DNA of 64,000 bases from Ramazzottius varieornatus. Taxonomy: Eukaryota; Tardigrada; Eutardigrada; Parachela; Ramazzottiidae. The position numbers and the translations under genes were made by a program. The notes below the pieces were generated by a model. The model ran no database searches. It saw only the letters and a program-made list of their open reading frames with translations, and was not told where the DNA came from. Location: NCBI GenBank assembly GCA_001949185.1, contig BDGG01000012.1:688824-752823 (forward strand). The letters run 5' to 3'. Shown here in pieces: positions 10,904-22,400 of the stretch. Numbering within the stretch: position 1 is the first letter of the stretch; every line of letters begins with the position of its first letter.

Positions 10904-12248
10904 ACTCAGCCTAAATTACAGTGCGAAAATCGATATCCCCGAATTACGTCGTGTACCTCGTATGGTAATTTTTCGAGACAGAAAACAGCCATGGGGACAA
11001 TTTTGCTGAGACATACTGTATACACCACACTGATGCAATACACAGATAATTGACACGTTGGAGAGCATAATATTCAGAAAAACAAGTCTCGTCTGAATCA
11101 GCAACTGTTTCAAACTTTGAGGGAACTTCGAGAAATTTTCTTTGGTTTCCCGGAAAGATCTTGTATCTCGGACAGCGATTGAAAATTAGCCCAAGGACTC
11201 AGCTAGACGAAAAGCGGTTGTAAGTATAAACTCCTGGTTTAGAACACACTTTGCAATTTTTTCCACGGGGAGGGGTTTCCCGGCAAAATGGGCAAAACGA
11301 TATTAATTCATTTCCAAAGTTATTTTGATCTTCTTGCGATCTATTCCATTTTCGATAAGCGCCTAAGTACTTATACCCAGGCTGAAATCAAATTACGGAT
11401 GGATTCTCAAACAGAGAGTTCCAGAGAACCTTTTTTATTCGTGGCGAGAAGTCTTCCTCACCGGAAGTCATACCAATCAACTTTTTCAACCCTGGTCTTG
11501 ATGCATGCAAGTGAACTATGTCTCTTTGACAAGAGCTTGAAAAGTCGAACGAAATCTGTGAAGGACCGAAAGGAGAACCAGCACTTTGAATTTCCAGGTG
11601 GTCGCAAGTTGGTGTACTCACCCTGTAGTTTAATATGATTTTTTATGATTTCACGAGATTTGGCTCACCAAACATTTCGTACCACCGGGATTGCATCCTG
11701 AAAATAATGGGTCACGGGACATTGGAATCCCGGGATTCCGAACCGGTACCGATTAACACACACACACACACACGACTAATGCACTTTATGTTGGGTTCGG
11801 TAGTCGTGATGACGAAGACAACATAGTGGTCAGTCGGCGTGGGGAAATGGGTCGCAGTGACTTCGACATGTAATTACAAGGGAAAACCGTTAAGGGTGTT
11901 AATTGTGTTGAACGCTTAGCGTGTCATAATTCATCTTCAGCTTCTTTCACGTCTCTATTCTTTTGTCTGTATATTGTTTCGGCTACATGACCGTTTACCA
12001 TGCCACAAGAGAAAATCGAGCAAACTACGCTGATGGCAATGGTGTCAATAAAAGCGGCCAGTGTGGCTCACATGTTCCACTTTTCCCATTGTCGGCTGCA
12101 TAGCTTCTCGATCAGGCTACGGTGATGTGGTACTGCGGCTCATAAAGATCTTAGCTCTTCGCCATCTTCGCTTGATACGAGGAGCTTAAGCAGTCCATTA
12201 ACTCGCTCGAAGTCTGTGTTGTGCTTGTTTATCAAAATCAGCGCAACC
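10904..12248. other. Intergenic, upstream of the protease homologue
   Basis: No convincing gene. It holds a short (CA)n run at about 11756-11773 and a perfect 16 bp palindrome GGAATCCCGGGATTCC at 11724-11739. Open stretches here have no recognisable domain. The last few hundred bases should contain the promoter of the protease gene. Confidence 0.4.
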
Positions 12249-14933
12249 ATGAGGAAATCCGGCAGGCCTCAGTTCTTCCGGTGGCTCATTGGATCTTTAC
12301 TTGGAATACTCTGGCTTCAACCTGTAAACAGCACCTTTTCCCGACTCGGTATGAAATTGATTCCGAAAGGCAATCCTGCGTACTCTGAATGGGAGCTGGG
12401 CAAACAAAACGTACGAGATTGTCATCCCAGGTGGCGCACGTTCTCATTGTCACTGGCTGGAAGGGTGCGCCACTCAGGATAACGATGTCGTGCGTTATGT
12501 TCGCCCTGCTCCCATTTTTTCCATTATATCTCTTCACTTTTGTCCTTCTTCCAGCCTTTTTCGCCTTCAAGCTTAAAATTAACTATTCAACGAGCTATAG
12601 AATGTTTGGAGCAAAATTCTTGTGTGGTGCTTGTACCAAAAATGCACAATATTCGTAGCCCTAGATCTGGTCTTCTCACTGTAGTTATGCCATGCGAAAC
12701 ACCCATCGGAGCGGGACGTTGCGTGGCTGACCGGAAGTGCTGTCAGGATTTCGGAGGAGTAATTTTTACAAGTGAAGGCCTGGTCACACCTAAGAAAGAA
12801 CTGATACAGTACAGAATTGCCGGACTAAATGCCCCAAAGGACTTCATACCGAGTGAGCGAGAGGACTTTGACGGGCCCGGCCACATCTTCCCACGGTCAA
12901 ACGCCCTTGGCTGCTCGGACTCTGAAGTCTGCTGCTTCATCCAGCCCGTCTTTGACTTCCAGAACGAAAAAGTCAAGTCGTCGTGCGACATGTGCGGTCT
13001 TCGAGGCGATGGAGACAACACAGTCAGTGCACAACCTAACCGGGAAGTCAACGTAAACATCGACATTGACCAAGAGAGCCAAGCACCGCTTGGCGGAAGG
13101 GAGTTCCCCACTGCGACAATCGCTCATTCAACCACCAAAACTACCACCACTACAACGACAACTACAACCACAAGCACTTCTACACCATCCACCACCACGA
13201 CTACCACGACCGAAAGACCACTGCCACCTAGAAAAGTTATCCCGAGGATATTCGATTACTCCTACAGTTTCGACTTTACGAAAATGGCTAGGATAATCGG
13301 TGGCAGTAATGCTAAAGTGAATGCAAATTGCTGGCAAGTGGCGTTGTCGAACTCCAGCGGCGTCTTTGGATCCGGAGTACTCTTGGATTACCAGACAGTC
13401 CTGACTGTCGCGCACAAAGTGGCGAACCTGAAACGATCGGATTTTATCGCGATCTTGGGAGCTTATGACTTTGCCTCAGACGAGCTATTCGCCCAGACAT
13501 ATTACACTTTCCCCCTGGATATTATTGTTCATCCCAAATACGATCCGATCACTTTCGAGAACGATATCGCTATCTTGAAGATCCCTCCAGTGTCCTGTGA
13601 CAAGCCGAACATTTGTACGATTTGTTTGCCTGATGCGCCGGTTGACGCGAGCGTATGCAGTACTCGAGCTATCCCCAAATCGCTTAGCGGCTCTTCGTAC
13701 CGCCCATTAAAACCGGGCGAGAGTCTAATCTTTCACCGTGACGACTATCTAGACCCGAATGAAGTGTCGCAAGTGAAACTATCTTCGGGAACAGCCGCTG
13801 CACGGAATGGTCCTGTCGGGTCGGTCTGTGATCGGCGATGTGTTGTTAGCGGATGGGGCTCTACAAGAGATCAAGGTAGGCGTATGCGTAGCCGTTTGTG
13901 TCAGTCTTGACAATAGTGGAGCGCATCTTGTTTATTCTGCAGAAATTGCTACTGTCTTACAAGAAACTAAGATGGAAGTCATTAATAATCGTGACTGCGA
14001 AGCGCGCTTGAAAGCCACCGGAGTTCGGAATTACACCTTACCGGCATCAACTTTTTGTGCACGCGCAGACAACGATGATTCAGGCACTTGTGACGTAAGT
14101 CATGACTCGGAGTCATACGTCTAATAGGGTTGCTTTCCGACGGTTCGGAGAGCTGACAGCAGCAACCTTATGAGTAATTACTCTTTTAAAGGGCGAAGAG
14201 AAGTTGTAACTTGGGAGCTCAATAAACGAACCCGACATGATCATTTTATAGGTCACGCACTCTCCGGGCCGATAACATGCTAACGTGCGCCACTTCGAAA
14301 CCGTTTGTCTAAGTGGCGCACGCTTTCAGCCAGTAATACTGGAAAAGTTAATGGCCGTCTGTATTATACATGGGTACACCAAAATTAAGCACGCGTGAGT
14401 AAAAATTCCGTTCACGTACCCAGACGTCTGTTTTCGTATAGCGAGATGGTGGTGGTCCTTTGGTTTGTCAACGAGAGGACGGACGTTGGGAGCTGACCGG
14501 CCTGACGGCTTTGGGCGTGGACCAGTGCCGGTTTGGCGATCAAGCTCCCAGCATTTTCGTCACCGTGGGTCGCTACATCGACTGGATACTCCGGGCAGGA
14601 TTCACAAGGCGATCATCGACATCGTCATCGAACTCGTCACCAGCACAAGTCAACATGGTGACCAACGAACTCAAAGCTCCAGTCAAGCATCTGGAGCTAC
14701 GCTCAGACCTTGAACCCTCTCCGACGACAAAAGGAAGTCCTCCGCTGGCGGTCGTGGCGACGATTGATACTCTGAACGGCAGTAGTGGTCCAAGTCCTCA
14801 ACTAAAACTGTTTTCTTTCAAGGCACCTCAAGCACCTTCACTTGGGTCAGCTAGCATACCGGTGCCCAGCAAAAGTAGAAATTTGTTAGAGTTGCGGGAG
14901 CTCCGTAATGATGACATTCGTGCCGAATATTGA
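12249..14933 (+). CDS. Secreted clip-type serine protease homologue (catalytic Ser replaced by Gly)
   Basis: Exons 12249-12323, 12555-13875, 13943-14094 and 14442-14933 join in phase to 679 residues. An N-terminal signal peptide (about residues 1-25, WLIGSLLGILWLQ) is followed by cysteine-rich clip-like segments (RCVADRKCC, GCSDSEVCC), a Thr-rich mucin-like linker, and a trypsin-fold domain from RIIGGSN (about residue 270). His57 is present in TVLTVAHKV and Asp102 in ENDIAIL, but the nucleophile motif GDSGGP reads RDGGGPLVC, so the enzyme should be inactive. The usual Cys42-Cys58 pair is also absent. A Ser/Pro-rich tail of about 100 residues follows. Clip-domain protease homologues act as cofactors in arthropod melanisation and in cell attachment (masquerade); the role here is unknown. 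Both first and last introns hold a MITE. Confidence 0.8.
12391..12513. repeat. GTGGCGCACG-family foldback MITE in intron 1 of the protease homologue
   Basis: GGGAGCTGGGCAAACAAAAC at 12391 is mirrored by the right end ...CGCCCTGCTCCC at 12513. The inner arms carry GTGGCGCACG and GTGCGCCAC. This is the clearest full-length copy, 123 bp with arms of about 45 bp. Confidence 0.8.
14213..14345. repeat. GTGGCGCACG-family MITE copies in intron 3 of the protease homologue
   Basis: It starts with GGGAGCTC and contains GTGCGCCACTTCG and then GTGGCGCACG, so it looks like one degraded copy partly overlapping a second. Confidence 0.6.
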
Positions 14934-15256
14934 GGCTATTGTAGTAACGTACAGGCTATATGAACGATCCTCTCATCAACTGAACTTGACTGCTTTCGGA
15001 ACAAGAATGTCCCTGCTTTGCAAGTATTATGGAAGAATAGTTCTCTATAACGAAAACCCTCATTGTGTGCACGTGTACCGGTCAATGGTTTTACAAAAGC
15101 GGTGCGCTCGCTCTTGGTCGTTCAAGTACAAATTAGTAAACACAAGACCAGCTAACTAGATACATCCAATTGGTCTTCACGAATACGTCTTCAGTTTGAC
15201 TTATCGGCAGTGCACGTTGACGATTGATCATGATGTACGTTTGAGAAGCTGTGGGC

Positions 15257-16630
15257 ATGTCGGTGGAAAATATACCTAGCGATGCGGGTTTGAGCTCTTC
15301 ATGGGTGCGGGACAAACTTGTTCGAACTTATGGTATTGTTGACCTACCAGGTGAATTCGAAGTATTCCTATTCGAAGTATTCCTCGAGTTGGACATTGCA
15401 AACCAACATCGCTTGCGCCGGTAAGTAACTGCAATGTATTTTGCTATGTACGTGCGTTCATCAATGTTGGCAGTTTTACGCGGTTCTACTGACCTTTGGC
15501 TTACTGTAGCGTATCGAGAGCATGGCTGCAAGACCTTTCCACCATACGACTGGAGAAGGTCGTTCGTATGGATGTTTCGTGGGTTATCAGCAGCCCAAAT
15601 CCAGATTTCCAGTTCGAATCGTTCACTGATCTGAAGTTCAAATCGGCGAAGAGTGCCTCGGAAAACCATCTGCAAATCTGTCAACTCTATTCGCAGTTGG
15701 TCCGATCGGTAACAGGCCGTACGAAAGTATTGCAGCTCAACTGGACTGAGTGTTTTCACGGCTACACCTTGTTCGAGTCGGCAGCGGTTTGGCTCATCCT
15801 CCGGGCACTTTTTCTCCTGGCTAAACATGTCCCGTCAGTTGGCAAAGGGGTTAAATATAACGCACCTCTTGTTGGATGGCTTCTCATGCATGGATGGGAT
15901 TCATAATCTCTCGTTTTTCCATAAGTCCATAAGTCAAGACAGGTCTGGCGCAGAACCGATTTCCACTATCGCCTTCCGAAGATGTCGATTCGACTTGATC
16001 GGGCATTTCATACACTTTGATCCAAACTGGGAATTATACCCCCACGAAGATTGTATTTTCGAGCCTCTGACTGCGGAGTATACAGCTTGGACTTTCAATC
16101 CATCACGCATTCTGCGACTGCACCAGACATCAAAACAGCTCAGAGGAAGCTTGGCCAGAGAGCTCGACCAGTGCTTTGAGCCCTTACCGCAAAACCTTTT
16201 GGACAAGGTAGCCTCCAAAGCCATACAGCTTCCGGCAGCCGCACAACTGAGGTGGAAGAGAGAACTGAAGAGGTATCCCATCCCTATCTTATTACAGTAT
16301 AAAGTAGACATGTGTTCCAGGTCCTCTTTCACGTGCCAAGCGTTGCAACAGCTGGAAAAAAATTCAGAACAACTCACAATCAATTCTTTACAACATTATA
16401 TCTCTAGCGTCCAACTAGCGGTTGTCCAGTGGTCAGACAAAAGATCGCAAGTTGCTCGTGGTGTTTCGACATATGGCGCAGCCCATGACGTCACGAACGA
16501 TACTACCACTGGTGGCGCCGCCAAGGTGGCAAGAAGTAAACTCAATTTTTCAGATTTCTATTTTACGCATTGCCTTTTTACGCGTTTTACGCATTGCCCT
16601 GTCCCAGAAAGACTGAGCGAAGAACGATGA
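15257..16630 (+). CDS. F-box-like protein, divergent
   Basis: Exons 15257-15420, 15510-15786 and 15839-16630 join in phase to 410 residues. The start has an F-box-like pattern across the exon 1/2 junction: LPGEFEVFLFEVFLELD, then HRLRRVSRAWLQDL, which resembles the LP..l..iF..Ld...l..v.r.W core that binds SKP1. The rest has leucine-rich character (NITHLLLDGF) typical of substrate-binding halves, but no clear repeat family. The second intron is only 52 nt. F-box proteins are adaptors of SCF ubiquitin ligases. The C-terminal 60 residues are low in coding character, so the true end may be earlier or spliced. Confidence 0.55.
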
Positions 16631-17072
16631 TTGTTTGTGGCTCATGTTACTTTCATGTTTGTGCGGCGCACAGATTAACGAAGCAGTGTTGTTTGTTTAG
16701 ATTGCAGCAAGAAGAAATCGAAATAAGTGTAGCGAAAAATAACTGGTCGATTGGTCGCGGCCTATGGTAGTCTCTTGCCAGATCAGGAGTAATGATCAGG
16801 TAAAGCTATGGAAAAAACAAATGCGGAGACATGGATCATGGAACAAGGAAAGCAGGATCCCTACGTTCGGAAAATGATCCTTTCCACGTAAGCTGGCACA
16901 TGGACTACACGGACGATAAGAAATTATGGGCCAGTAAAAATTGTGGACCAGCCCTTTTCGCTGTGGCGGTAAGGAAGGACGTACGTACGCGACTGATTCA
17001 CACAAATACACTTATCAACAGTGTTCTACGGTTGAATTTTCATTTTGCCGTCTTTTCCGCCTGACCGATGAT

Positions 17073-17229
17073 TGGTACACGCGCCTGTCCTAAATGTGTG
17101 CAGCAGAGCGAAAGCGACACGGGCCAGCTGAAGTCGACCAATCAGTTAAATAAATCGGAGCAGCGCCGCTTTCGCTCCGCTACCCACATTTTTGTCCATG
17201 CCCGCATTTAGGGCAGACGCGTGTACTAG
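17073..17229. repeat. 157 bp foldback MITE, TAGTACACGCG ends
   Basis: TGGTACACGCGCCTGTCCTAAATG at the left pairs with the complement of ...CATTTAGGGCAGACGCGTGTACTA at the right. Inner GAGCGAAAGCG arms also match. The family is different from the GTGGCGCACG one. Confidence 0.75.
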
Positions 17230-17287
17230 CTCATACTGTAATATCTCTTCCTGCGTGTAGATTAAGTGATCACTGATCAGGCGAAAG

Positions 17288-17331
17288 CAGCGCGCCACTG
17301 GGAACGTCGACGTGTTCCCAGTGGCGCGCTG
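17288..17331. repeat. Perfect 18 bp-arm hairpin
   Basis: CAGCGCGCCACTGGGAAC is followed by an 8 nt loop (GTCGACGT) and the exact reverse complement. It is the first of three consecutive hairpins. Confidence 0.9.
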
Positions 17332-17352
17332 TACCGGTATGTAATTGAACCA

Positions 17353-17438
17353 GGTGTTCGCTGTTCTTAAAACAGAACACCGTTTGTCCCATCGGACGAT
17401 TGTCTCACCCGCATAGCTACCCTTCTTCGCGGGTGAGA
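17353..17438. repeat. Two further hairpins
   Basis: GGTGTTC (17353-17359) pairs with GAACACC (17375-17381), with an alternative CTGTT/AACAG pairing inside. TCTCACCCGC (17403-17412) pairs perfectly with GCGGGTGAGA (17429-17438) around a 16 nt loop. Confidence 0.75.
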
Positions 17439-17828
17439 ACTCGCCCGTCTAGCCACTTCAAATCTTTGAAAGATTAGAAAATCTAACTGAACCAATTGCA
17501 TTATTGGCCTATGAATTTCAGCCTAGTCAGGAGGCAAAGTGTGCCTACAAACCTACCCCGCAAAACTCGCGCATTTCCGCTCCCGTTTCCGAGATTTTCG
17601 AAAAATTTTGCCTCACTCACGACTAATTTCCATTGATCAAGCAAACTCAAATTCTAAATCAACCGTTTGCGACATAAACAGCTCGTTTTGAGGAGGACTG
17701 TTGCATCTACTTTAGTATAGATTTGATCTATCAATTCAGTCATCAGCGATGTAATGACATAACTGTGGATACCGGTAATCAAGGTCGTTACTAACGCAGT
17801 TGTGCACCGGCGCATGCTATTGTGAAAG

Positions 17829-17908
17829 ATTCGAAGCGATTTTCAAAGTCATACCTGGATCATGAGCAATTCGAAGCGATTTTCAAAGTCATACCTGGAT
17901 CATGAGCA
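17829..17908. repeat. 40 bp perfect tandem duplication
   Basis: The unit starting ATTCGAAGCGATTTTC occurs at 17829-17868 and again at 17869-17908 with no mismatch, so the duplication is recent. Confidence 0.95.
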
Positions 17909-18483
17909 CAACGACCACTAGCAACACTCATCACCCCAAATTCTTTGTGTACCACGCTTTCAGCCGCGGCTAAGAACGGCTAAAACGGCTTATTTCAGCT
18001 TCGCCCAGCCTACTTATCGAAGTGCACCCTTCATTCGGAGCTCTTTTAGCAGCACTCACTTCCTGGCTCGTGGGAATATTGAGGAGGGACGTTTCTCCTT
18101 CATCTCCGTCCTTGTGAATAAAAAGTCCTTGTAAATATAGAGTTAAGTTGCACTACCTTGAAATTGCCTTGATGAGCCATCATCAGTCCCGTCGAAGGCA
18201 GCGTTTCGATACCCCTTCTTCCTGTGGGCCATTCCTCCAGCTTTCCCATCCATTGTCAATTCCGAAAGAGGAACGGTAGGTACGAAGCTCGAGAATCAGT
18301 AGATATTTCGTACGGAACATGAAGCTGAGATTGTCGGGAGGAAGGTACAACAGATGATCCAGACTTCAGATGGACTGTGGCTCAGGCTCTCAGCTGTCTA
18401 CAACAAGGAAGTGCTAAGCGAGTTGATTGGCAAATTAACTTGATTTGTTTTGGCTGTGCTGGGCGTGCTCTTCAGTCACTGTA

Positions 18484-18677
18484 GCATGGGTGGCGGTACA
18501 ATAGAATCTTCAGACCAGCCCCTGACCCCCTGCACCAACTGCTGATTTGACTGCTTTTTACAAACCACAAGACTGCAGCACGCTCGACGGTGATCAGCAG
18601 TCGAGTGGCCATCTGACGCTGTCACTTCTTACAGCCAGGTGCTGGTCTGAAGATTCTATTGCGCTGCCACCTATGCA
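18484..18677. repeat. 194 bp foldback MITE
   Basis: The left arm GCATGGGTGGCGGTACAATA and AGAATCTTCAGACCAGC pair with the right arm GCTGGTCTGAAGATTCTATT and GCGCTGCCACCTATGC. Arms are about 40 bp with few mismatches. No ORF. Confidence 0.8.
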
Positions 18678-19418
18678 CTGTAGAACCCTGCTCTTGGCTC
18701 TAGACAGGTCGCGGGCAACTAGCTATACGCACATGCCGATCAAAGCCTAAGTAACTTGCGCCGGCACACTCGAGTGTTCACTTACACGGAAGTGACAAAC
18801 CGCTGGTAAACTGGTAAACTCTTACCGGCTGAGACTCCCAAGAGTTCCTTCTGCGTGTTTCAACAACATTTGCGAGTTTAACATAATGTCTTCCGCCAGT
18901 AGCCCGCTAAGAAGTTGTCGCTTTCCTCAAACAACCTGTACACCCTTCTGGGCAGTGTCAGCGAATGTCTTCGAGGAACCTCGATGTTTTGTCCGCATAT
19001 CAAAAGTCTTGACGATACCGTAAAGGTTTCCTCGCGAACGCCAACCTCCAGCGATCCTCTTAAGATTTGTAAGTTTTGAGTTTGGGAACCCGCGATCTGC
19101 TGCTTTGAGCCATCGAATTATGCTCGAACAAAGAGGGAAATCTTAATTGACGGTAGGTCCGAAAAAATACGTGGTGCAGTCATTCTGACAAATCTCAGCC
19201 AGCTTGAGACAACCAAAAAAACAAAACAAATTTCAAAAGATATTTACCATAAAAGTGTTTAAAACTTGAACATTTCATGCTCTTTTCCGTGTACTCAAAC
19301 GGTGAAGTTTAACGTGCGCAGGATTGAAAACAAGAAGAAAAGGTATGTCCATTCAACAAGACTGGATTTGAAAATTGAGACTACAACTGCAAAGCTAATG
19401 AAAACACTGTATCGGCTC

Positions 19419-22400
19419 TTACTGCATCTGGTGTGTTTGCGGTGTAGAGTTGCGAGACGATGTGGATATTTGTAAGGGAGTGTTGGTACCTGACCGGTGC
19501 TGATACGGTTGCGACGGACTTCCATACCCATTGCTGGCATGTTGTACCTGTCCTTGTGAAAGGCTAGCTTGCTCGTTCCAGGCGCGTCCCCGTGAAGGGT
19601 CTGCCGAAGGTTGAAAGGTTTGTGCGGGGGCGTCGAAATCCGATAGAATATCCGAGTTGGCCACTATAAGATATTAAGGACTTCATGACATTATACGGGA
19701 CGTGGGCAAATGATGTAAGCTTTGATCGTTTCTCCAATGGCGCACTTTCTCAGTCAATAACAGTTGGAAACCGTGCGCCACTTGAACAACGATCTGGCTC
19801 AAACAATTCATTTTTCCCTGTTTCATATAATCAGAGTGGACTCACTCTGATATAATTGAACAGCTGAAACGTATGGAGGAAGGATATAGCTCGACTTACC
19901 AGACATGACGCTGCCGTAGGTGCTTCCATGCATGCTAGGTGGTCCACTGGCGTGGTACTGATGGTACGTGTATCCGAAGCCATCAATGTCCGTGACTGAT
20001 GGAGCGGACTGTTGCATCATCTGCAAAGACCAATCTGTATTAAATACGTTCTCGATGGGTGTAAAATAACTCGTGCATGATGAACCTGTAGCTGATCTTG
20101 CTGGAAGTTGTCGGCTGACCGATCTGCCGTCATGTTGTAGATGGCCTTCTTCGAGTTTTGAGCTATCAGAGAACAACAGGTTACGTTTGCATGATGTTAC
20201 ATGTATACGAATGGAAGGAACCCTTACCGACGGACTGATTTCCGGAAGGACCCGGTGGCAGTTGTGCGAGATTGTGAAGAAGATCAAGGAGCTCTGGCGC
20301 GAATGACTTAACCAAGCTGCTACCGTTGGCCGACGTCGTCATCTTCCCCAGAATGTCCGTAACAATGTGCCGAATGGCCCCACGGTAGCCGTCTTGCACA
20401 AAATGGTGCTGCAGAAGCTGCAACACACAAGGAAACACACATTGGATCACTCCCGAATACAGCAGGTAATGGTCTTTAAGACCTTCTCAAAACTGTACCT
20501 GGTAGAAGACAGCGAACAGGCCGCTGCTGGAGCGACCCTGCTCTCTGACGCACTGCAGCATCATTTCCATAACACCATGATCGTCCATCAAGGCATCAAG
20601 GCAGTCGATGGTTCCGCGAAGAATATCCACAGTCTTGACTGCTGCCACGCCTTTTTCTGTAGCCATAAACACACTTTCGGGTGACTTATGTATCTTGTCT
20701 TGCTCCGCTGGAGCAAACATCTAAAACAACAGGAGCAAGTATTTACTTGAGTCTGCGATGAGATAAGTACATTATTCAGTACGTTGGAATGACTGGGAGC
20801 TCGGCAAACAATCTCGAGAGAGTCGTTATCCCAACTGGCGCACTTTTCCGTAATCGTTGGCTCGGAACGTGCGCCACTTGGTCAAACGACCCTGTCCACT
20901 GGCGCACGTAACCATTGTTACTGGCTGAAAGTCTGCGCCACTTGATAAAACGACCTTATCGAATTTGCTTGCTCGGCTCTCAACTCTGACTTTACCATGA
21001 CATAGGTGTTATGCAGCAGGTCGAGGAGGAAGTTGAGCAACCCAGTGTTGCGTAAGAGGACGCGGTTAGTGGCATCGTTGGAAAGATTCTTGATCAAGCC
21101 AAGAAGGCCTTTCATGGTTTCCCAGTAGGCATTCTGGCCCAACAGGCCCACGATCACTTCGATATTGTGCTGTGCACTACCAATGTACCTGACCACATTC
21201 TGAGCCAGTCTGTGCTTGTAAGTCAAATGTTTCAGTGTATTGACTGCCGCTTCAGTGATGCTAGGGTGCGCGGGCAGTTCTCGGAGGATCTTCAAAAGGT
21301 AGGGGATGATGACACCTGGAGGAGAGCCCAGAGAAAAGATGGTTTCCCTGTGGTGGGAGATGTACGTCACGTTACAGAGAATGCCCGCTGCACACATGGC
21401 TCGGGAGTGAACTTGGCCATTGGTCAGCCTTTTATCCAGCAACGGGATAGAGAAGGCGGCTAAGGGTGTGATGTCGTAGATCAGGAGAGCGGCATCGCGG
21501 GCTAACATGTCAGACAGGTTGCGCAAAGTGTACAGAATGCTGGTCATGATAGTGTTCCTGTGCTGAGCATGAGGGCCGCCCTGTTTGTCAGCAGCGTTAT
21601 GACAATCGATCAGCACACCAATACCATCTACTGCAATACCAAAAAAGAAGATAAGCTCAGCTAATGGAGCTACAGGTGTGAACAGCCCGCCTCAGCTCGC
21701 CAGCTGAACCTGCCTGTTCACATCGTAGGCACGACGAATGGGAGCCCAGCAAACAAACTCGTCCAAATCGTTTTTACAAGTGACGCGCCTTTCCGGTGAA
21801 AATAGCTGAGCGTTTGCGCCACTGAGGAAAACGATCTGGTCGAGGTTTGCCGAGCTCCGAAATGGTGCGTGCACGGCACGGCCCGTGCACGATCGGTTTT
21901 GGACAAAGTTGAATAAACTAAACGAGTTGGATGTCTTAAATGGTCGGGCCTTACCAATCTCTCCCGTGTCACGCAGGTATCGAAAATCGATGATGGCTTT
22001 CTTGCCCTCTTCCTCAGCCGAAACAGCCTTCAGTGCCTCCGAAGCGTGTTGCAGTACTTTGCCGTCCACTGGCTGGGGCTTTGTGTCCAAGACTTTGAGC
22101 AGCATGGAGTGTCCATCGGCTCGAACGATAGCTTTCTGCAACGGAACAGAAACACAGTCTCAAACTGATGAGTCTAAGTACGTGGGCGGATAATGTGTGC
22201 AGTACTCACCTTGACAGCCGCATTGCGTATGGCCAACTCTTTGAGACAATTACAGGCTAGTATGACCCGCTTCGGACCAAGACGATCTTTGCCGGTGATG
22301 TTACTGCCCAAAAGGGGGACAAGTGCCTCCACACCACCAAAATGGATGGTTTGTCTCTTAACCTCGGTCTGCCGATTCAATTCCGACTGCGATGGCGAGC

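Larger units (their letters stand above)
16631..19418. other. 2.8 kb gene-free region rich in inverted repeats
   Basis: Lies between the 3' ends of the F-box-like gene and beta-catenin. No coding exon was recognised. It contains two MITE-like foldbacks, three consecutive hairpins and a 40 bp tandem duplication, listed separately. Confidence 0.5.

Noticed and set aside
13128-13415. Gly/Ser/Cys-rich open frame on the minus strand across the protease homologue
   Set aside because: It is the reverse complement of the Thr-repeat (ACC/ACT) linker, so the composition is a by-product of the real gene.
21866-21895. GTGCACGGCACGGCCCGTGCAC inverted repeat in a beta-catenin intron, similar to the MULE 9-mers
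   Set aside because: It is a single short palindrome without further copies or MULE ends, so relation to the MULE arrays is not supported.
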